A stretch of 9,989 nt of DNA, taken from contig PMLH01000508.1 of the NCBI GenBank assembly GCA_003159055.1, positions 1 to 9,989 on the forward strand, in the 5' to 3' direction. A program made the translations under genes and the position numbers. Position 1 is the first letter of the stretch. Every line of letters begins with the position of its first letter. Below are positions 5,927 through 9,989 of the stretch, in pieces. Below the pieces are notes generated by a model. The model saw only the letters and a list, made by a program, of their open reading frames with translations, searched no databases and had not been told where the DNA came from. The stretch is from Myxococcales bacterium. Its GTDB lineage: Bacteria; Myxococcota; Polyangia; Fen-1088.

Positions 5927-7264
5927 ATGCGACGCTGGATACTTTTCTCGTTGCTCCTCGGTGCCTGCGGTTCGGATCAGTCGCTGGAATACGATCTCGA
6001 ACCGATTGCCTTGTCACGCGCCCCGGTAGTGGCAGGCGGAGCCAAGTTGGGCGGACTGCTCGCGCTGGTGACCACGTCGGTCGGGCTTCGCCCGCTGCTG
6101 GTGGACACGGCATTCCCGTACAACAGTCTGGCCCGCGGCGAGTGCCCGAGCAGCGCGGCGCCCGGGTGGGCCTACGGCGGAAGCATGGATGTCCACGACG
6201 GGTGGAACCCATCGGCTCCCTTGCGCGCAGATTTCACCAACGTCGGACTCTTCGACATTTGCCCCGGTTCCTCGGGCGATCCCGCGGCGCAGCCCTTTGG
6301 CGTGATGGGCGGGCCGCTGCTCACCAATCTTTCCGCGGAATTCGCTTTCCCTCGCAGCGAGAGTGAATCAGCCAGCATGACGCTGTGGCCCAGCTTTCCT
6401 GGCAGCGACGATCAGCTTACCCAAGGCAGTGGCCATGGGGTCCTGCACTTCGACCTGCGCGGAAGTTTTTCGGTGGCGCAGGGTGATGGAGAAAGCGCGC
6501 TGACCCTGCCGAACTCTCGCGTGGTGCTGGCTGCCTGTGCAGGTCCTCGCGCGTTTGCCGCCACGGACTCGGTCGAGACCTGCGCACCTGGCCAAGCGGG
6601 CATTCGCGCAAGCGGCGCGGACTTGATGCTGGCGGTTGGCACCGGTGAAGGCCCCGCCATCCTCAGCCAGTCCGCTTGGGCTCGGGTTGCGGCCGGCCTT
6701 GGCCTCGCGGCGAATGTCGGCGTTGAGGGCGAGCTGTTCACACCGTTTTCTGCCCTGCCCACTTCGGCGCTCTTCGTCGTCTTACCGAGGCTCGCGCTGT
6801 TCCAGGGCGTGACCGACAGCAGTTGGCTCGGCCCCTGCCCCGAGCTGGCGCGCGCTCGACGCATCGAATGGGTGCTCGCGAACCAAGCCAATGGATCGTG
6901 CTTCGAGCCGTGCGACGTGGACGGCCAGCAACCGGTGTCCACCCACTCGTACCTCGAGCTCGGCGGCTCGCTTCTCGCGGCAGTCGTCCCCGACACCAGC
7001 GCCATCATCCTTTCGCTCAACGCGGACGTCGCAGCCAAGCCGCGCGTCGATGGCCTCATCGGTGCCGCGACCTTGGCCGGAACCCGGTTGCGCATCGACT
7101 ACCAGGCCCAACCGCAGGGCCGCGTAATCACAAGCTGCCTCGACGGCGAAACCCGCGACACCTGTTTCGCGGCGCCAGGTTGCCCCGGCCTGTCGCAAGG
7201 CCAGCAGCACGTCTGCTTTGGGCAGGACTGGCTCCGCTCCGCGCCCGCGTGCCCGCAGCCGTAG
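5927..7264 (+). CDS. Cys-rich lipoprotein, possible degenerate aspartic-protease-like fold
   Basis: This 445-aa protein is anchored by a clear lipoprotein signal: MRRWILFSLLLGAC with lipobox LGAC and Cys14 as the lipidated residue, followed by GSDQ. The residue after Cys is Gly, not Asp, so outer-membrane sorting is plausible. I do not recognise a family with certainty. Two regions recall aspartic-protease lobes: LLVDTAFPYNSL with D60-T-A, and VVPDTSAIILSLN with D356-T-S, the latter followed by VDGLIGAATLAGTRLRIDY. A third stretch, AVGTGEGPAILSQSAW (236-251), resembles such a lobe without its aspartate. The protein has more than a dozen cysteines after C14, five of them in the last 45 residues, which suits disulfides outside the cytoplasm. 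It starts 5 nt after the FadL-like gene and is very likely co-transcribed. Whether it is a protease or a binding protein is open. Confidence 0.82.
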   Translation: MRRWILFSLLLGACGSDQSLEYDLEPIALSRAPVVAGGAKLGGLLALVTTSVGLRPLLVDTAFPYNSLARGECPSSAAPGWAYGGSMDVHDGWNPSAPLRADFTNVGLFDICPGSSGDPAAQPFGVMGGPLLTNLSAEFAFPRSESESASMTLWPSFPGSDDQLTQGSGHGVLHFDLRGSFSVAQGDGESALTLPNSRVVLAACAGPRAFAATDSVETCAPGQAGIRASGADLMLAVGTGEGPAILSQSAWARVAAGLGLAANVGVEGELFTPFSALPTSALFVVLPRLALFQGVTDSSWLGPCPELARARRIEWVLANQANGSCFEPCDVDGQQPVSTHSYLELGGSLLAAVVPDTSAIILSLNADVAAKPRVDGLIGAATLAGTRLRIDYQAQPQGRVITSCLDGETRDTCFAAPGCPGLSQGQQHVCFGQDWLRSAPACPQP

Positions 7265-7388
7265 GGTGCGTCTGAAAAGCCGGACGGCCGGGCCTTGCGC
7301 CAGGACGTATCGAACACAGCCCTGCCGGAACACGGAGAGCAACAAACTACATTGTGATGCAGTATTCTATGAATTAGACTACATCTTG
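7265..7388 (+). promoter_or_regulatory. AT-rich control region of the ATPase/AlbA_2 cassette
   Basis: The first part (7265-7340) is GC-rich with no clear terminator. From 7341 the composition drops sharply: 7341-7400 has only 19 G/C in 60 bases. A possible promoter is TTGTGA (7352-7357), 17 bp, TAGACT (7375-7380), each matching 4 of 6 consensus bases. It would start transcription near 7387, at the ATG of the ATPase gene. No Shine-Dalgarno precedes that ATG, so a leaderless mRNA is plausible. The small palindrome ATTC-TAT-GAAT (7364-7374) lies between the two boxes. Confidence 0.45.
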
Positions 7389-7391
7389 ATG
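7346..7391 (+). repeat. 14-bp imperfect direct repeat ending on the ATPase start codon
   Basis: ACTACATTGTGATG (7346-7359) and ACTACATCTTGATG (7378-7391) match at 12 of 14 positions and are 32 bp apart, about three helical turns. The second copy ends with the ATG of the ATPase gene; the first overlaps its putative -35. The arrangement fits binding sites for a repressor on one face of the DNA. It could equally be a small local duplication. Confidence 0.55.
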
Positions 7392-8732
7392 AACATCGAA
7401 GGAGTTGCAGCAGACCAGAACCCTTGGTGGGAATCGCCACGAACCAGGCCAGTACCTCACCTGACCGAACGGCGGGCCATGTTCGAGACCCTCTACGCCG
7501 CCATTGGTAGCGCGCAGCAAAACCGAGCGCAGGTTCTGCTCGGCCCACGACAGGTCGGCAAGTCCACGTTACTGTTGCAAATCGTCGGCAAACTCCTAGA
7601 GGCTGAGGTTGCGCCGTCAAACATCACCTTCTTCGACTTCTCGGACGACAGGTTGGCGCCGCGAACCGTTTCACCCCGAGAAGTCGTCGCGCTGGCTGCG
7701 CCGGGGGTGGCTCCCAATGCACCCCGATACTTCCTCTTCGATGAGATCACTTGGGCCAAGCCGGGCTGGGATCGCTGGCTCAAACAGGCCGTCGACGCAG
7801 ATCGACGCGCCGGTACGCGGCCGGCCTCTCGCTATGTCTTGAGCAGCTCATCCGCATCCCTCCTACTGGATGCGTCGCTGGAATCGGGGCAGGGCCGTTG
7901 GGACAACCACTTGCTGGAGGGCATGACCTTCTCCGAGTATGAACGCCTGTCGCCGACGAAAGGGCCCGAATTGGTCCTGAGCTACCTTCGGACCAGCGGC
8001 TACCCCGGACAATTCTGGGAGGACGACCGGGCATTGGCACGTAAGCGCCTGCGCGAGGACATCAGCGACCGTGCCATCCTTCACGATCTCCTCAGGCACA
8101 AGGTCGATGTTGCACGGGTCAAAACCTTGTTCACTTTCTTGATTCAAACCTCGGGCAGCCAGTGGGATGCGGAAAACCGAGGTCGCGATCTCGATGCAGA
8201 TCCACGCACCGTTTCGCAGTGGCTGCGCTTGCTGGAACAGACCGGGCTGGTCACGGTATTGCCGCGGTGGACACCTGGAAAGGCCGGAAAAGCTGGCAAG
8301 GCGGCGACCGAGCTGCGCGCCCATCCCAAGGTATTTGCATCGGACCACGGGCTGGTTCTCGCTTTCGCCGCCAATGCATCCGAGGACCCTCAGGTGCAAG
8401 GAAGAGTTTTCGAAACGGTTGTGTACAGACACCTTCGCTCCTTGAGGGACGACGGGGTTGGGCTTACCTATTTTCGGGCCGACGATCGCCGCGAGATCGA
8501 CTTCGTGACTTCTCTGGGCGGCGACCGCATCGGCATCGAGGTGACCAGCGCGAAGACCGTGGATGGCGAAAAGATCGCCAAGGTTGCTGCGGCCGGAACG
8601 AGCCTGAGGGCAAAGCGGCTTGTCGTCGTGCATGGCGGCCTCCTTGAAGGGATCCGGCAAAACATCCGGCTTATTCCTCTGCACCGATTTCTTTCCGATC
8701 CCAGGGCAGCGCTGCTAGGTGGTGGAGAATGA
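7389..8732 (+). CDS. AAA_14/DUF4143-type ATPase
   Basis: This 447-aa protein belongs to the large AAA+ ATPase group with an AAA_14 ATPase domain and a DUF4143 C-terminus. Members are common but functionally obscure and often lie in mobile or defence regions. Visible in order: Walker A GPRQVGKST (52-60), Walker B YFLFDE (D118, E119), a sensor-like strand YVLSSSSASLL near 147-157, and the family motif LLEGMTFSEYERL. A winged-helix-like segment RTVSQWLRLLEQTGLV lies near 272-287. At the C-terminus is a nuclease-like fold with R-E-I-D371-F and I-E384-V-T-S. In many relatives the last motif reads EVK, so the catalytic-type lysine position appears to be Thr386 here and nuclease activity is doubtful. 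The ATG at 7389 begins the conserved part; the frame is open back to 7218, but that part overlaps the lipoprotein gene and is not conserved-looking. It overlaps the next gene by 4 nt. Confidence 0.9.
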   Translation: MNIEGVAADQNPWWESPRTRPVPHLTERRAMFETLYAAIGSAQQNRAQVLLGPRQVGKSTLLLQIVGKLLEAEVAPSNITFFDFSDDRLAPRTVSPREVVALAAPGVAPNAPRYFLFDEITWAKPGWDRWLKQAVDADRRAGTRPASRYVLSSSSASLLLDASLESGQGRWDNHLLEGMTFSEYERLSPTKGPELVLSYLRTSGYPGQFWEDDRALARKRLREDISDRAILHDLLRHKVDVARVKTLFTFLIQTSGSQWDAENRGRDLDADPRTVSQWLRLLEQTGLVTVLPRWTPGKAGKAGKAATELRAHPKVFASDHGLVLAFAANASEDPQVQGRVFETVVYRHLRSLRDDGVGLTYFRADDRREIDFVTSLGGDRIGIEVTSAKTVDGEKIAKVAAAGTSLRAKRLVVVHGGLLEGIRQNIRLIPLHRFLSDPRAALLGGGE

Positions 8733-9904
8733 GTAGAGCCGTTCCGCTCGGCAAGACTGAGAGCGAGACGCTCGAATTCAAGAGCCGCGACTCGCGCCCG
8801 ATCGATATTGCCCGCGAGGTGGTTGCCTTTCTTAACGCCGGTGGGGGCAAGATTTGGTGGGGAGTGAAGGAAGCGGGAGGGCGGGCTGAGAGTACCGAGC
8901 CCTTGGATAACACGGATTGCGAAGCGCGAAAGCGGGACTTGCAGAATCACCTCATCGACACGCTCGAGCCTTCCCCCAGCATTCCGGGCGAAGTCCGTAT
9001 CGATTCGGAGCCCGATGACCAGGCCGGCTTCGTCATCTGCATCCAGGTCAAGAAATCCGTGCCTGGCCGTGCTCCCGTGGCCCAGCTGAAGGATCAAGGC
9101 CGGCGGTATTGGATTCGGGTCGGAGACCGCGTGCGTATCATGTCTCGCGAAGAAATCCGGAAACAATTCAGCCAGGCCACCGATGAAGGAGAAGTCATCG
9201 AGAAACAACTGCTCGCCGCTCGCGAGCAGGCACTAAGGGCCGCGAACAAAGACCATGAGGCCCGCTTCTGGATGAAGATCCAACCGGTTCCGGAATTCGA
9301 CCACCAGAGGTTCGATATCGGAGACAAAGCCCTCGAAGTGCTGCTGATGGACCCCGCAGCCACCGGAAGCCGCCGGAATGGTTGGAACTTCATTCGCGAG
9401 CTGACCCGGCCGAGAATCGGAGCGTCGGGACTCAAACGATCGGACAAGATGGACGAAATCGAGATTCAGAGAACCGGCGCCATCGTCTTCAGCACCGCTC
9501 TAGATCGCCTGCATTGGAACGGTGCCGCACATGAGATCTGGCCCTACGCTCTGCTTGAATACCCTGTGTCCGTGATGCGGCTGGCGGCGAAGGTGGTCGG
9601 GACGTGGGGCGGAGAGGTTTCGCATCTTCTCGTCGATTTCGCCTTCGCCGGACTGCGCGATTGGACGCTTCGCGGTGGCTCGCCTCGCCTTCCATCGGGG
9701 CGCTACCACCACCTGCAGCCCTTCAAAGAAGACAACCTCGAACCCATCAAGCCTTTCAAGTTCAACAAAGAGGATCTCGTCACTGAACCCGACCGTTGCA
9801 CTCTCAGCCTCATCACCTTCGTCTACGAAGCGTTTGGCTACGAGAAGGAAGCCATTCCACCGGAATTTGACCAGAAAACCGGCACCTTGATTATTCCAGA
9901 TTGA
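8729..9904 (+). CDS. Schlafen AlbA_2-domain protein with uncharacterised C-terminal region
   Basis: This 391-aa protein has an N-terminal AlbA_2 (Schlafen-like) domain over about residues 8-155. Its hallmarks are T-E-S-E-T-L-E16-F-K18-S, then AREVVAFLNAGGGKIWWGV (28-46), and later YWIRVGDRVRIMSREEI. Such domains are linked to nucleic-acid binding, and eukaryotic Schlafens can cleave tRNA. Bacterial versions are mostly uncharacterised or annotated as regulators. A charged helical linker follows (EKQLLAAREQALRAANKDHE), then about 200 residues I do not recognise, with aromatic-rich segments (RLHWNGAAHEIWPYALLEY). The ATP-binding domain that follows AlbA_2 in many annotated regulators is not seen. 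The start overlaps the ATPase stop as ATGA and has a purine-rich AGGTGGTGGAGA before it, indicating translational coupling and probably a shared function. The domain call is firm; the function is not. Confidence 0.87.
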   Translation: MSRAVPLGKTESETLEFKSRDSRPIDIAREVVAFLNAGGGKIWWGVKEAGGRAESTEPLDNTDCEARKRDLQNHLIDTLEPSPSIPGEVRIDSEPDDQAGFVICIQVKKSVPGRAPVAQLKDQGRRYWIRVGDRVRIMSREEIRKQFSQATDEGEVIEKQLLAAREQALRAANKDHEARFWMKIQPVPEFDHQRFDIGDKALEVLLMDPAATGSRRNGWNFIRELTRPRIGASGLKRSDKMDEIEIQRTGAIVFSTALDRLHWNGAAHEIWPYALLEYPVSVMRLAAKVVGTWGGEVSHLLVDFAFAGLRDWTLRGGSPRLPSGRYHHLQPFKEDNLEPIKPFKFNKEDLVTEPDRCTLSLITFVYEAFGYEKEAIPPEFDQKTGTLIIPD

Positions 9905-9915
9905 TGGCGGTCGCT

Positions 9916-9934
9916 GGAGTAGCTGAGCTACTCT
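9916..9934 (+). terminator. Hairpin downstream of the AlbA_2 gene
   Basis: GAGTAGC-TGA-GCTACTC (9917-9933) is a perfect 7-bp stem with a 3-nt loop, extendable by one G-U pair. It begins 12 nt after the stop codon. No run of T follows (TCGATCTG), so it is not a classical intrinsic terminator. It may protect the mRNA 3' end or act with Rho. The remaining bases to 9989 hold nothing I can identify. Confidence 0.4.
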
Positions 9935-9989
9935 CGATCTGCGCGTCGGTCCAGCTTGAATTGTTAGTTCTTGCCGGCTTTGTGTTCCA

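Noticed and set aside
7265..7310. Possible terminator after the lipoprotein gene
   Set aside because: GCCG/CGGC and CCGG repeats are present, but loops are too short and no T-run follows.
7357..7377. Six-codon upstream open frame (ATG CAG TAT TCT ATG AAT TAG) before the ATPase
   Set aside because: Too short, with no properly spaced Shine-Dalgarno; probably chance within the AT-rich promoter.
7218..7388. Upstream extension of the ATPase frame
   Set aside because: It overlaps the lipoprotein end, crosses the AT-rich promoter patch and is not like the family's N-terminus.
9945..9989. Possible integron attC-like or attachment site at the right edge (GTTAGTT)
   Set aside because: The 7-mer does not fit GTTRRRY and no matching partner site is visible in the window.

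Overview
The window is GC-rich (roughly 60-65%), with strongly G/C-ending codons, several outer-membrane or lipoprotein genes and small cysteine-containing proteins. This fits a Gram-negative bacterium, perhaps of the Myxococcota/deltaproteobacterial kind. That placement is an impression from composition and protein style, not a computed classification.

Left half (1-4291), all on the minus strand and read right to left: a 92-aa Cys-containing small protein (tentative), a family-2 glycosyltransferase, a 477-aa conserved protein of unknown function, an alpha/beta-hydrolase lipoprotein whose Shine-Dalgarno overlaps the preceding stop codon, and a DtxR/MntR-family metal-dependent regulator that runs off the left edge. 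The regulator has its own compact promoter, overlapped by four copies of TGTTAGC/GCTAACA. These form two nested inverted repeats resembling an iron box, which suggests metal-dependent autoregulation.

Centre (4292-7264): a divergent gap of about 140 bp, then a plus-strand pair 5 nt apart. The first is an OmpP1/FadL-type outer-membrane beta-barrel. The second is a Cys-rich lipoprotein with faint, apparently degenerate aspartic-protease-like motifs. They are probably co-expressed at the cell surface.

Right part (7265-9989): an AT-rich patch (about 32% GC over 7341-7400) with a near-perfect 14-bp direct repeat ending on the start codon. It precedes a two-gene cassette whose genes overlap by ATGA: an AAA_14/DUF4143 ATPase, then a Schlafen AlbA_2-domain protein with a C-terminal region I do not recognise. 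The tight coupling, AT-rich control region and lack of functional connection to neighbours make this the best candidate for a transferred, possibly defence- or toxin-antitoxin-like, uncharacterised module. A 7-bp-stem hairpin follows it. No RNA genes, CRISPR arrays or insertion sequences were seen.
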